NCBI GenBank assembly: GCA_018821535.1
Contig: JAHJLV010000016.1
Span: 52,010 to 116,009 of the forward strand
DNA length: 64,000 bases
Direction of reading: 5' to 3'
Origin: Pseudomonadota bacterium
Lineage (GTDB): Bacteria; Desulfobacterota; Desulfobacteria; Desulfobacterales; Desulfobacteraceae
How positions within the stretch are numbered: position 1 is the first letter of the stretch; the number at the start of each line of letters is the position of its first letter. The translations under genes and the position numbers were made by a program. Positions 42,371 to 50,119 of this stretch are shown one piece after another. The notes beneath the pieces are model-generated. The model was given only the letters and a program-made list of their open reading frames with translations. It made no database searches and was not told the origin of the DNA.

Positions 42371-43579
42371 TTAAGAGATATCTGACGGGATTTCCGTGTC
42401 GAACACCGCCTGAGTCACGGCAGAAAGGCTCGCACTGCTGAGGATTTTCAGTGGTTTGTTGTGTCTGTAGCAGAGTTTTTTCACCATGAGGCAGGCATTG
42501 TGGCTGTTGCAGTTGACAGGACACAGGACCATGTCGCACCGTCTGACCCTTGCATCCATGTTAACGCTGCTGTTTTTCATATATCCGTCATGGTAGTCGA
42601 ACTCTCCGCCGGCTTTTTCAATGATATCTTTATAGAAGGATTTCATCTTGGTCATGCCGCCCACCATGAAGACCCGCCGTGCACAGAGCCGGTAACGGGG
42701 ACAGCTTTCTTCGGGGCACTGGCCGGTTTCAGCGCAGGGTGGGGCCTCAAAGGGTCGGAGAGCATCTACCAGGGTCTGCATCTCTTTTTTGAGAAGTTCG
42801 TTTTCACTCCTTGTGCTGAAAAGCTCTATCTGAAGGCTTCTTTTCTCCCGTTCCATGACACGGAGAGCTTGTTTTCCAGCCTTCAGATCCTTTTCAAGGC
42901 TGGAAAGGGTTTCTGCAGCCGAATCAAAGAGAGGCGGCCGGACCTGGGCTTCCATGGCAGATATCCTGTTTTTTAATTTCTGGTTTTCCTGTTCAAGAAG
43001 ACTGATTTGCCGGGTGCTGATTTTTCCGGCCTGGGCTCTGTGTTTGATTTCCTCGGTTTTCAGGACCAGTTTTCTTTTGGCATTGCCAAGGGCTTCCTCC
43101 ATGGCCAAAAGCTTTTTACGGACATCAAAGATGCCGGTCATATTGGCATGGGCAAGCATATGGACCTCGCCCTGGATATCTGAAAGCAGTTCAACCCCGG
43201 TGTCTTCCCGGGAAATGATGGCATACATCATAGGACCCACATTCCCGGCCTCCAGTTCCCGTTTCCAGAGAACCCGGACCTGATCGTCTGTGAAGTCCGC
43301 AATCTGTACCATCCGGGTCCGGGCCTGTGCGCGAATAAAATTGTTCACCTTGACCGAGACATTGTTCTTATCTGCAACCTTGCTCATGATAACCTGATGA
43401 TATTCATACGGTTTCATTTTCTTGACATCATAACCACACTTGACCAGGATGCTCCTGTGCTTTTCCACAGAAAGCATGGCCCCGATCACCGGGCATTTAA
43501 AATGGGATTCCACTTCCCAGATATTCATGAAACCGGAAAGAATATCAGACATGGGTGCGTCTCCTTTTCTGCTTGTCAT
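42371..43579 (-). CDS. DUF2325 domain-containing protein
   Basis: 402 residues. The N-terminal part (about 10-130) includes SHFKCPVIGAMLSVEKHR. A long coiled coil (about 145-260) follows, and the C-terminal DUF2325 domain (about 305-395) shows VFMVGGMTKMKSFYKDII, RCDMVLCPVNCNSHNAC and LCYRHNKPL, with a cysteine-rich linker CAETGQCPEESCPRYRLC before it. The domain is proposed to bind nucleotide or DNA but is uncharacterised. Two starts are plausible: 43579 (GGAGG seven bases before, ATGA overlap with the small upstream gene) and 43552 (AAGGAG). Confidence 0.85.
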   Translation of the reverse strand: MTSRKGDAPMSDILSGFMNIWEVESHFKCPVIGAMLSVEKHRSILVKCGYDVKKMKPYEYHQVIMSKVADKNNVSVKVNNFIRAQARTRMVQIADFTDDQVRVLWKRELEAGNVGPMMYAIISREDTGVELLSDIQGEVHMLAHANMTGIFDVRKKLLAMEEALGNAKRKLVLKTEEIKHRAQAGKISTRQISLLEQENQKLKNRISAMEAQVRPPLFDSAAETLSSLEKDLKAGKQALRVMEREKRSLQIELFSTRSENELLKKEMQTLVDALRPFEAPPCAETGQCPEESCPRYRLCARRVFMVGGMTKMKSFYKDIIEKAGGEFDYHDGYMKNSSVNMDARVRRCDMVLCPVNCNSHNACLMVKKLCYRHNKPLKILSSASLSAVTQAVFDTEIPSDIS

Positions 43580-43689
43580 TGCAAAACCTCCGCCCCTTCA
43601 TGGTGTCTGGCCTCCGGTCGGCAGGTGCAGTTTTTGCAGTTGCCTTCGCACACATGGCATTGGATGTTTAAATAAAAACTTGAGTTCAT
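43576..43689 (-). CDS. Tiny cysteine-rich protein (37 residues)
   Basis: ATG at 43689 has an excellent AAGGAG at 43700-43695 and the frame ends in a TGA that overlaps the DUF2325 ATG. The peptide has five cysteines in a tight CxxC-x3-CxxCxC array (residues 11-23: CHVCEGNCKNCTC), enough to bind a metal ion or small cluster. Translational coupling to the DUF2325 gene suggests a joint role. Too short for standard gene callers; no homologue recognised. Confidence 0.65.
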   Translation of the reverse strand: MNSSFYLNIQCHVCEGNCKNCTCRPEARHHEGAEVLQ

Positions 43690-43727
43690 ATTATCTCCTT
43701 ATATTTACTTTCTTAGCGTGTCATAAC

Positions 43728-43751
43728 TAATATTTTAAAATTCAAATATTA
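43728..43751. promoter_or_regulatory. AT-rich operator-like inverted repeat upstream of the DUF2325 unit
   Basis: TAATATTT (43728-43735) and AAATATTA (43744-43751) are exact complements eight bases apart, near a TTGACA (- strand, 43771-43766) with AT-rich -10 possibilities. The site lies 40-60 bases before the tiny cysteine-rich gene and could bind a dimeric repressor. The interval 43690-43835 holds no other feature. Confidence 0.4.
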
Positions 43752-43835
43752 TATAAAAAGTATGCTGTCAAGAGAAAAGTTAGCTTAGACTAATTTTAGA
43801 TATAACGCCGACTGCTAAAGGATGTCATTGCAGAT

Positions 43836-44738
43836 TTACCATAGCAGATGAATGATGGACATGGCCAGCAACAGGATGAACGCATGTTTCTGGCGATCCT
43901 TGAGCCATTGATATCGCACCAGGCGGGTTCCGATCTGCCCGCCCATCATGACTCCGGAGCAGGTGGCAAACAGAACCGGTGCGCCATCCGGCCAGGATTG
44001 CAGGCCAAAACATACACTGACCACTGTCATCAGTAAAAAAAATACAGCTGTCATAAACATGACAAAAAGACCTGTTGCAACCGAATGACTGGTGCTCAGT
44101 TTTAATTTGCGCTGCATATAGGGAATCAGCCAGTCTGAATTTCCAATACTGAGCAGACCGGTGAAAAAAGAAGAAAACAGAACCACAGGATAGCTTTTTC
44201 CCATGGTTTTTGCATCATGGATGGCATGCGACTCAGACTGATCTTCGCTGAGGGAGAGAATCATTTTGACCAGCAGATAGGTGGCCACAATTACAAAAAT
44301 ATACAACAGCAGTTTTTCATGTCGGGCTGAAATCATAAACCCGGAAACGTATCCGATAAGTGCGCCGACAAATGCAGCCGGTACAAAAACAGCAGCCACT
44401 TTCAAATCCACCATACCTGCCCGCAGATAATTTATCGAACCGACACCTTTTCCGGCAATCTGGGTAAAAATGGAAATGGCAACCGCTTCTGAGGGCTTAA
44501 TCTCCAGAAAGGTTAAAATAGGAATCCACAGCACTCCACCGCCGATCCCGGTGAACATGACCATGGTACCGATGGCGATTCCGGAAAAATGGGCAACAAA
44601 AAAGTCAAACACCGGCAAATGAATTCTGTTTCCTAAAAACACTGAAATAACACAGATATAAACCAGATCCAGTACCACCCAGATCAATAGATACCTGGGC
44701 GCTGCCAATAATTTTTTCTGGAGATCCAGAATTTTCAT
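43836..44738 (-). CDS. TSUP-family (TauE/SafE) permease
   Basis: 300 residues with about eight to nine membrane segments. Two TauE/SafE repeats are visible: FSGIAIGTMVMFTGIGGGVLW and the second-half ATCSGVMMGGQIGTRL. Relatives export sulfite or organosulfur anions. Its ATG overlaps the stop of the MASE-like gene by four bases, so the two form an operon. Given the sulfur metabolism here, sulfite or a thiol anion is likely; specificity is not shown. Confidence 0.88.
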   Translation of the reverse strand: MKILDLQKKLLAAPRYLLIWVVLDLVYICVISVFLGNRIHLPVFDFFVAHFSGIAIGTMVMFTGIGGGVLWIPILTFLEIKPSEAVAISIFTQIAGKGVGSINYLRAGMVDLKVAAVFVPAAFVGALIGYVSGFMISARHEKLLLYIFVIVATYLLVKMILSLSEDQSESHAIHDAKTMGKSYPVVLFSSFFTGLLSIGNSDWLIPYMQRKLKLSTSHSVATGLFVMFMTAVFFLLMTVVSVCFGLQSWPDGAPVLFATCSGVMMGGQIGTRLVRYQWLKDRQKHAFILLLAMSIIHLLW

Positions 44739-45535
44739 GAATGTTTATCTCCGGTTTCAGAGGGATGTATCCGGATAGACCTGTCCAGCAGCCGCTGATA
44801 GCGCTGAAACACCACAATCAAGGTGATCATGAACGCAGAAAACCGGATCATATGCCAGGCCCACCAGATGCCGTCCCATTTGTCGGAAAACTGGAAAATC
44901 ATCTCGGCAACACCAAACAAAAGTGCAAGGCACATAAAGATATACACCTGGGGATCTTTATCCTTTCGGTAGATCATATAAAATCTAGGTATTGCGGCCA
45001 GAAACAGCAGGCTGGCCAGGGTGTTGATCAGCACTGCCGCCAGGGTAAATTTTTCATCATAAAGTACGATATAGGTTGGCACATCATCTGGATACATTAT
45101 TGCCCTGAGTCCGACAGACAGCACCAGAAAGACAGCTACCCATGCAATTCCCCGCTGTTCATTTTTCCTTTGCGGAATCGATTTTTCCGGCACCCATACC
45201 AGAAAAAAGAACAGGCCTCCGGCAAGGCTTGCTGCGCTGTGAAGAAAGATAAAGGCATCTCCGCCACGGCTGACTGCATGAAAAATATCAAAAACACCCA
45301 TGCACACAAATCCTGTGGCCACAAGAAAAACATAGGAACGTGATGCTTTTGCCTCAAGATACAGTACCTGGGCAATCAGGATGGCACAGATTCCCCCAAT
45401 GGTTTCAATGGTGGAGTGCAGCTCCGGATAAATCCATTCCCGGACAGAAAAAAAAGCAGTGAAAAAAAGCAGCTGCCCGAAAATTGCCGCTGCCGCGATC
45501 AATATGACAGAAAAAACAATCCGTTGGCTTGACAC
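44735..45535 (-). CDS. Seven-helix MASE-like integral membrane protein
   Basis: 266 residues from GTG at 45535 with GAGGGGG upstream. Seven to eight membrane helices, with WIYPELHSTIETIGGICAILIAQ and GFVCMGVFDIFHAVSRGGDAF containing conserved histidines like the MASE3-type sensor region found before GGDEF and kinase domains. No output domain follows, only a short cytoplasmic tail. Paired with a TSUP permease and divergent from an ArsR operon; perhaps a small-molecule or heme sensor or a transporter partner. Confidence 0.65.
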   Translation of the reverse strand: MSSQRIVFSVILIAAAAIFGQLLFFTAFFSVREWIYPELHSTIETIGGICAILIAQVLYLEAKASRSYVFLVATGFVCMGVFDIFHAVSRGGDAFIFLHSAASLAGGLFFFLVWVPEKSIPQRKNEQRGIAWVAVFLVLSVGLRAIMYPDDVPTYIVLYDEKFTLAAVLINTLASLLFLAAIPRFYMIYRKDKDPQVYIFMCLALLFGVAEMIFQFSDKWDGIWWAWHMIRFSAFMITLIVVFQRYQRLLDRSIRIHPSETGDKHS

Positions 45536-45605
45536 ATATACCCCCTCACCGATTTTCTTCTTACATTTAAAACAAATATTTCTTTTATCGTTAACACTAA
45601 TATCT

Positions 45606-45631
45606 CCCTTGCTTTTTTGGCAAGGGTTTTT
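45606..45631 (+). terminator. Terminator-like hairpin in the divergent region
   Basis: CCCTTGC (45606-45612) and GCAAGGG (45620-45626) with a seven-base loop and a following TTTTT (627-631) form a plus-strand Rho-independent terminator. Upstream on the plus strand only the antisense of the MASE-like gene exists, so it may stop antisense transcription before the arsR promoter. Confidence 0.5.
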
Positions 45632-45669
45632 GTCACAATGACCATCAAAATCTTTCCTGTTTTTAATCC

Positions 45670-45721
45670 TTGACAGAAATAAACCATATAGCTATATTCC
45701 GATTTTAGAATATAGCTATAT
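45670..45721 (+). promoter_or_regulatory. arsR-operon promoter overlapped by a large ArsR operator
   Basis: TTGACA (45670-45675), 17 bases and TATATT (45693-45698) form a strong promoter. A perfect inverted repeat, ATATAGCTATATTC (45686-45699) and GAATATAGCTATAT (45708-45721), covers the -10 box and start site. Each arm itself contains the 12-base palindrome ATATAGCTATAT, giving two tandem half-operators. This is the classic layout for ArsR autorepression. Confidence 0.87.
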
Positions 45722-45750
45722 CAAAATGATTTTTTGCTGGAGAATTTGAA

Positions 45751-46113
45751 TTGAAAGAAAACAAAAAAATGAAAGAATTCATCAAGGTGATGAAAGCGGT
45801 GTCTGACCCCATGCGGGTCAAAATAGTAAAAATGCTTCAGGTGAAAATGATGTGCGTGTGTGAAATTCAGGCAGCCCTTGGCCTTGCACAGTCAAGCACC
45901 AGCAAACATTTAAAATTGCTGGAAGATGCCGGTTTTATCACCTTTCATAAAGACGGATTATGGGTCAACTACTCCCTTGTGGCCGATTCCAAAAGCCCGT
46001 ATGTCGCAAGCCTGCTGGAGAATTTTACACACTGGCTGGAAGATGATGAAGACATCATTGAACTGCTTGAGCAGCTGCCGCAGATTGACAGGAAAATCAT
46101 CCGGGGGCTGTAA
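45751..46113 (+). CDS. ArsR-family metalloid-responsive repressor
   Basis: 120 residues; TTG start at 45751 with GGAG eight bases upstream, or ATG at 45769. Winged helix-turn-helix with VKMMCVCEIQAAL, where the CVC pair in helix alpha-3 is the arsenite-type sensor site, then LAQSSTSKHLKLLEDAGF recognition helix and wing. It would leave the operator at 45686 when metalloid binds, inducing the permease-thioredoxin-CcdA genes. Confidence 0.93.
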   Translation: MKENKKMKEFIKVMKAVSDPMRVKIVKMLQVKMMCVCEIQAALGLAQSSTSKHLKLLEDAGFITFHKDGLWVNYSLVADSKSPYVASLLENFTHWLEDDEDIIELLEQLPQIDRKIIRGL

Positions 46114-46140
46114 TATTTTGTTACATGGAGACAGTAAAAT

Positions 46141-47313
46141 ATGAAAGAAAAAACAAAGCTTTTTTATCTGGTTGTCATTTATTTAATTGCCTATTTTATG
46201 CCCTGGGGACATCCGACCATCCGGCAGTCCGGCCTTGAGGCCTTTATGATGCTCCAGGAATACGCACGCGAGCATGTCCTGACCTGCTTGATCCCGGCGT
46301 TTTTCATTGCTGGCGCAATATCCGTATTTGTGTCACAGGCTTCGATTTTAAAATATTTCGGGGCACAGGCAAAAAAAATACTGGCCTACTCGGTGGCCTC
46401 CGTATCCGGAACCGTACTGGCCGTATGCTCCTGCACAGTACTTCCGCTGTTTGCAGGAATTTATACCCGTGGCGCAGGCATTGGCCCGGCCACAGCGTTT
46501 TTATATTCCGGTCCGGCCATTAATGTGCTGGCCATAACACTGACTGCGAAAATACTGGGCTGGCAACTGGGACTGGCCCGGGCAGTTGGGGCAATCTTTT
46601 TTGCTGTGATCACCGGCGTTCTGATGGCCTTTATTTTCAGAAAAGACGACGCAGCCCGCACCGCCGGTCAGATTTACGTTCCGGATGAGGAAGACACTGG
46701 ACGATCTTTGCTTCAGGACGGACTTTACCTGCTCACCATGGTACTGATTCTTGTATTCGCAGCATTTGCCAGGCCCTCTGCGGGATCTGTGGGGATCTGG
46801 CCTGCCATTTTTGCCGCCAAATGGTATATAACCGCATGTCTTCTGGTTGTGCTGGCCTGGATGCTGAAAGCCTGGTTTTCAAAAGATGAATGTGTCAGCT
46901 GGGTGGATTCCACCTGGGGTTTCATGAAACAGATATTTCCCCTGCTGTTCGGCGGTGTTATTATTGCCGGCTTTCTGCTTGGCAGACCCGGCCATCCCGC
47001 GCTGATTCCCGAACATTATATTCAATCCCTGCTGGGTGGAAACTCTGTGTGGGCAAACTTGTTTGCTTCACTGGCAGGCGCACTGATGTATTTTGCCACG
47101 CTGACCGAAGTCCCTATTCTCCAGGGCCTTATTGGTGCGGGCATGGGCAAAGGCCCGGCTTTGGCGCTGCTTCTGGCAGGTCCTGCCCTGTCTCTGCCCA
47201 ACATGCTGGTGATCGCAGGAGTTATGGGCGTAAAGAAAACCGCAACCTTCTGCGGTATTATTGTGGTTCTGTCAACGATTGCCGGGATGATCTTCGGCAC
47301 CATTGCAGGATAA
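46141..47313 (+). CDS. ArsP/SO_0444-type permease (DUF318 family)
   Basis: 390 residues, about ten membrane helices. The family hallmark is VLAVCSCTVLPLFAGIY with paired cysteines (Cys96, Cys98), repeated in the second half by ALMYFATLTEVPILQGL. ArsP members export trivalent organoarsenicals, and others are tied to copper or zinc. Placed behind a CVC-type ArsR, an arsenic-related substrate is likely. Second gene of the operon. Confidence 0.87.
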   Translation: MKEKTKLFYLVVIYLIAYFMPWGHPTIRQSGLEAFMMLQEYAREHVLTCLIPAFFIAGAISVFVSQASILKYFGAQAKKILAYSVASVSGTVLAVCSCTVLPLFAGIYTRGAGIGPATAFLYSGPAINVLAITLTAKILGWQLGLARAVGAIFFAVITGVLMAFIFRKDDAARTAGQIYVPDEEDTGRSLLQDGLYLLTMVLILVFAAFARPSAGSVGIWPAIFAAKWYITACLLVVLAWMLKAWFSKDECVSWVDSTWGFMKQIFPLLFGGVIIAGFLLGRPGHPALIPEHYIQSLLGGNSVWANLFASLAGALMYFATLTEVPILQGLIGAGMGKGPALALLLAGPALSLPNMLVIAGVMGVKKTATFCGIIVVLSTIAGMIFGTIAG

Positions 47314-47345
47314 AATTAAAAAACCAATTATTACAGGAGTAAATC

Positions 47346-47576
47346 ATGGATATCAAAATACTGGGCCCCGGATGCCAGAAATGTGAAAAAACAGCGCAAA
47401 TTGTCAAGGAAACCCTTGCTGAGACAGGCACAGAGGCCACTGTTGAAAAAATAACAGATCTGATGAAAATTGCAGGGTATGGTGTTTTCGGGACACCTGC
47501 GGTGGTTATTGACGGTGATGTGAAAAGTGTGGGCAAAGTTCCCACCAAAGATGCAGTTAAAGAATGGCTCAAATAA
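47346..47576 (+). CDS. Small thioredoxin-like protein (redox-active disulfide protein 2 type)
   Basis: 76 residues. Glutaredoxin/thioredoxin fold with active site GCQKC (Cys10, Cys13), cis-Pro in GTPAVVIDG and a C-terminal helix. No signal peptide, so cytoplasmic. These mini-thioredoxins commonly follow ArsP-type permeases and may deliver or reduce the metalloid. ACAGGAG ribosome site upstream. Confidence 0.9.
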   Translation: MDIKILGPGCQKCEKTAQIVKETLAETGTEATVEKITDLMKIAGYGVFGTPAVVIDGDVKSVGKVPTKDAVKEWLK

Positions 47577-47587
47577 AGGAGGACTTC

Positions 47588-48037
47588 ATGTCAAACGAAT
47601 GTTGCAGCAGTCGACTAACCCTTTTGGTGAACCCTTGGGTGATTCTTTGGGCTACATTAATATTTGTTTTGTCAGCATGTTCTATCTCCTTTGCCGGGGA
47701 AATGACAAAGGATTTTGATAAAATTCCCATAAAAGGGAATGTGACCATGATTGATCTGGGAGCCAAAAAATGCATCCCCTGCAAAATGATGGCCCCTATT
47801 CTGGAAAAGCTGGAAAAAGCATATGAAGGTAAAGCAGATATTGTCTTTATTGATGTCTGGGAGAACAGGAATCAGGCACCTCGCTTCGGGATACGAACTA
47901 TTCCGACCCAGATTTTCTTTGACCGGGATGGCAAGGAAATATACCGGCATACAGGATATATGGATGAAGCGGCCATCGTCAGTCAGTTGACCAAAATGGG
48001 CGTTCCGGTTCCGGAAAGTATGGATAAAAAAAAATAA
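47588..48037 (+). CDS. Membrane- or lipid-anchored thioredoxin
   Basis: 149 residues from the ATG at 47588 (AAAGGAGG); the upstream start at 47564 overlaps the previous gene and is rejected. An N-terminal hydrophobic segment ends at a good lipobox, LSAC (Cys31), so it is probably a periplasmic lipoprotein. The thioredoxin domain has CIPC (62-65) and the cis-Pro motif RTIPTQIFF. The N-terminus also holds a CC pair (5-6). CcdA, encoded next, would keep it reduced. Confidence 0.9.
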   Translation: MSNECCSSRLTLLVNPWVILWATLIFVLSACSISFAGEMTKDFDKIPIKGNVTMIDLGAKKCIPCKMMAPILEKLEKAYEGKADIVFIDVWENRNQAPRFGIRTIPTQIFFDRDGKEIYRHTGYMDEAAIVSQLTKMGVPVPESMDKKK

Positions 48038-48050
48038 GGATCGTGTTTAA

Positions 48051-48758
48051 ATGGATGCATTTTTTATCACCGTTAACCAGTGGATGGCCAGCGGAACATT
48101 GCTGGCCGCTGCGGGTTGTTTTATCTGGGGAATCGTCAGCGTTCTTCTCAGTCCCTGTCATCTGGCCTCCATTCCCTTGATTATTGCCTATGTGGGCGGA
48201 CAGGAAACAGCCGTAAAACCCAGACAGGCCAGTGTATATGCAGTGGCTTTTTCCATTGGCCTGTTTGTCACCATTGCGCTGATCGGCATTATCTGTGCGC
48301 TTCTGGGCAGAATGATGGGAGATGTGGGAATATATTTTCAGGTTTTTGTGGGGATTATTCTGATCTGGGTGGCTTTGGGCATGCTGGGGGTCGAGTCCTG
48401 CTCCATGTCAGGAAGCCTTCTTTACCGTCTCAAGGTACGCGGTATCGGCGGAGCCTTTGTTCTGGGACTTGCCTATGGCGTTTTATCCGGATCATGCACC
48501 TTTGGTTTTATTGCCCCCATCCTTGCCATCATCACGGTTCAGGCCAAAGTGGTCACCGGGGTTTTGCTGATCCTTCTTTTTGCCCTGGGCCACTGTCTTC
48601 CCATTGTTATCGCAGGAAGCTCCACAGCCCTGGTCCGCAGTATTCTTGAAAACAGCGCCTGGCAAAGCACGGGTGCGATCTTCAGAAAAATGGCCGGTGT
48701 GGTCATCATCTGTCTGGGAGCTTATTTTATTATCAATCCATTTTTTACAGGCGCATAA
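48051..48758 (+). CDS. CcdA-family thiol electron transporter
   Basis: 235 residues with six membrane helices, as in CcdA. The two conserved membrane cysteines are in VLLSPCHLASIP (Cys36) and LSGSCTFGFIAP (Cys149). It passes reducing power from cytoplasmic thioredoxin to an extracytoplasmic thioredoxin. Between the lipoprotein thioredoxin and the Fe-S protein, it completes a trans-membrane thiol relay tied to the permease. Confidence 0.93.
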   Translation: MDAFFITVNQWMASGTLLAAAGCFIWGIVSVLLSPCHLASIPLIIAYVGGQETAVKPRQASVYAVAFSIGLFVTIALIGIICALLGRMMGDVGIYFQVFVGIILIWVALGMLGVESCSMSGSLLYRLKVRGIGGAFVLGLAYGVLSGSCTFGFIAPILAIITVQAKVVTGVLLILLFALGHCLPIVIAGSSTALVRSILENSAWQSTGAIFRKMAGVVIICLGAYFIINPFFTGA

Positions 48759-48770
48759 AAGGAGAACAGC

Positions 48771-49298
48771 ATGCTGCTGAAAACATATTCTCTTGAAATA
48801 TTTAATTCCAAATGTCAACCCGGTGCCATAGGGGTTCATTGCTTTGCGCACCTTGATCAGGATGTAAGCTGTGCACTGCCTTATATTAATTCTGTTCTTG
48901 GCGGATTTGAATACCTGAAAGATCCTCCGGCAGTCACTTTCAAGGCCCAGGGTAAACTGATAACCATTCATGGAAATAAAATTGCGGTGAATGCCTTGAA
49001 AGATGAAGCAGAAGCTCAAAAGATCGTGGAATGGCTGAAGCGGGAAATCAACGATGCCTGGGGAAAAAAAGATGAAATCACTCCCAGCTATGAAGGCGCT
49101 CCCAAACCCAGATTTGTTGAGATTCTCAAGCTGCTGCCCAAAAAAAGCGGCTGCAGGGAATGCGGGGATCCGACATGCATGGTGTTTGCAACAAAGGTGG
49201 CTGAAGGAAGCAAGGGGCCCGAGGATTGTCCGCAATTAAATCAAGAGCAAAAGGATAAACTGAAAAAATATATGGAAATGTTTAAATTGGACCTGTGA
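48771..49298 (+). CDS. 4Fe-4S domain protein of the ArsR operon
   Basis: 175 residues. The C-terminal Fe-S domain (PF04060-type) has GCRECGDPTC..DC with cysteines 128, 131, 136 and 153. The N-terminal 100 residues are an uncharacterised alpha/beta domain with cysteines 15, 24 and 34 (SKCQPGAIGVHCF), resembling a small metal-binding fold. Last gene of the operon; it may feed electrons to, or bind metalloid for, the thiol relay. Cytoplasmic. Confidence 0.75.
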   Translation: MLLKTYSLEIFNSKCQPGAIGVHCFAHLDQDVSCALPYINSVLGGFEYLKDPPAVTFKAQGKLITIHGNKIAVNALKDEAEAQKIVEWLKREINDAWGKKDEITPSYEGAPKPRFVEILKLLPKKSGCRECGDPTCMVFATKVAEGSKGPEDCPQLNQEQKDKLKKYMEMFKLDL

Positions 49299-49326
49299 AA
49301 TTGAACAGACACACCTCCCCCACTTG

Positions 49327-50106
49327 TCAATCCTTTTTCTTAAACGCCATAAAAACCAGCACAAGGCCCGCCAGCCAGAATGGTAAACTCAGCATCTGTC
49401 CTGTGTTTATCCAGAAATCCCATGAATAGGCTTCCTGGCGGGTTTTAAAAAATTCGATAAAAAAACGTGCTGTAAATACTAAAATTAAAAAAACCCCAAA
49501 TAGCAACCCCGGCCATGTTTTTGATTTACCTTTCTTGTAAATGAGCATCAGAATAAAGAACGTCAAAAGACAGGACATGGCTTCATACACCTGAACAGGA
49601 TGTCTCGGGACGGGATCGACGCTCTGGAATATAATTGCCCAGGGGACTGATGTCGGAACACCGATGATTTCTGAATTGAACAAATTTCCTGTGCGAATAA
49701 AAAAGGCTGCCAGAGAAACAGGAATACACACCCTGTCCAATAACCACAAATAGGATTCCTGTGTTTTAACCCGATAAAGAAATAAACTGATCAGGATTCC
49801 GATTCCACCGCCATGACTTGCCAGGCCACCTTCCCACACAGCCAGTATTTTTAACGGGTTCTCCAGATAATAGCCTGGATCATAGAAAAAACAGTGCCCG
49901 AGCCTGGCGCCAATGACTGTTCCGCCAAGCAGATACAAAAGCAACTGGTCCATGTCCTGAGAAGTTTTGTTTTCACGTGCATATATCCATGCCATAATCT
50001 GGTAACCCAGGATAAACGAAACAGCGAACAGCAGCCCGTACCACCGTATAGGGATACCGAATATCCGGATAATGACCGGGCTGACATCCCATGTTATATT
50101 CGTCAT
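49327..50106 (-). CDS. lgt: Prolipoprotein diacylglyceryl transferase
   Basis: 259 residues, seven membrane helices. It moves diacylglyceryl from phosphatidylglycerol to the lipobox cysteine of prolipoproteins. The Lgt signature is GARLGHCFFYDPGYY and WEGGLASHGGGIG; VPRHPVQVYEA and the C-terminal RFFIEFFKTRQE are also conserved. Convergent with the Fe-S gene and 13 bases after cfa. Cell-essential function in Gram-negatives. Confidence 0.96.
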   Translation of the reverse strand: MTNITWDVSPVIIRIFGIPIRWYGLLFAVSFILGYQIMAWIYARENKTSQDMDQLLLYLLGGTVIGARLGHCFFYDPGYYLENPLKILAVWEGGLASHGGGIGILISLFLYRVKTQESYLWLLDRVCIPVSLAAFFIRTGNLFNSEIIGVPTSVPWAIIFQSVDPVPRHPVQVYEAMSCLLTFFILMLIYKKGKSKTWPGLLFGVFLILVFTARFFIEFFKTRQEAYSWDFWINTGQMLSLPFWLAGLVLVFMAFKKKD

Positions 50107-50119
50107 TATGACATCTCTG

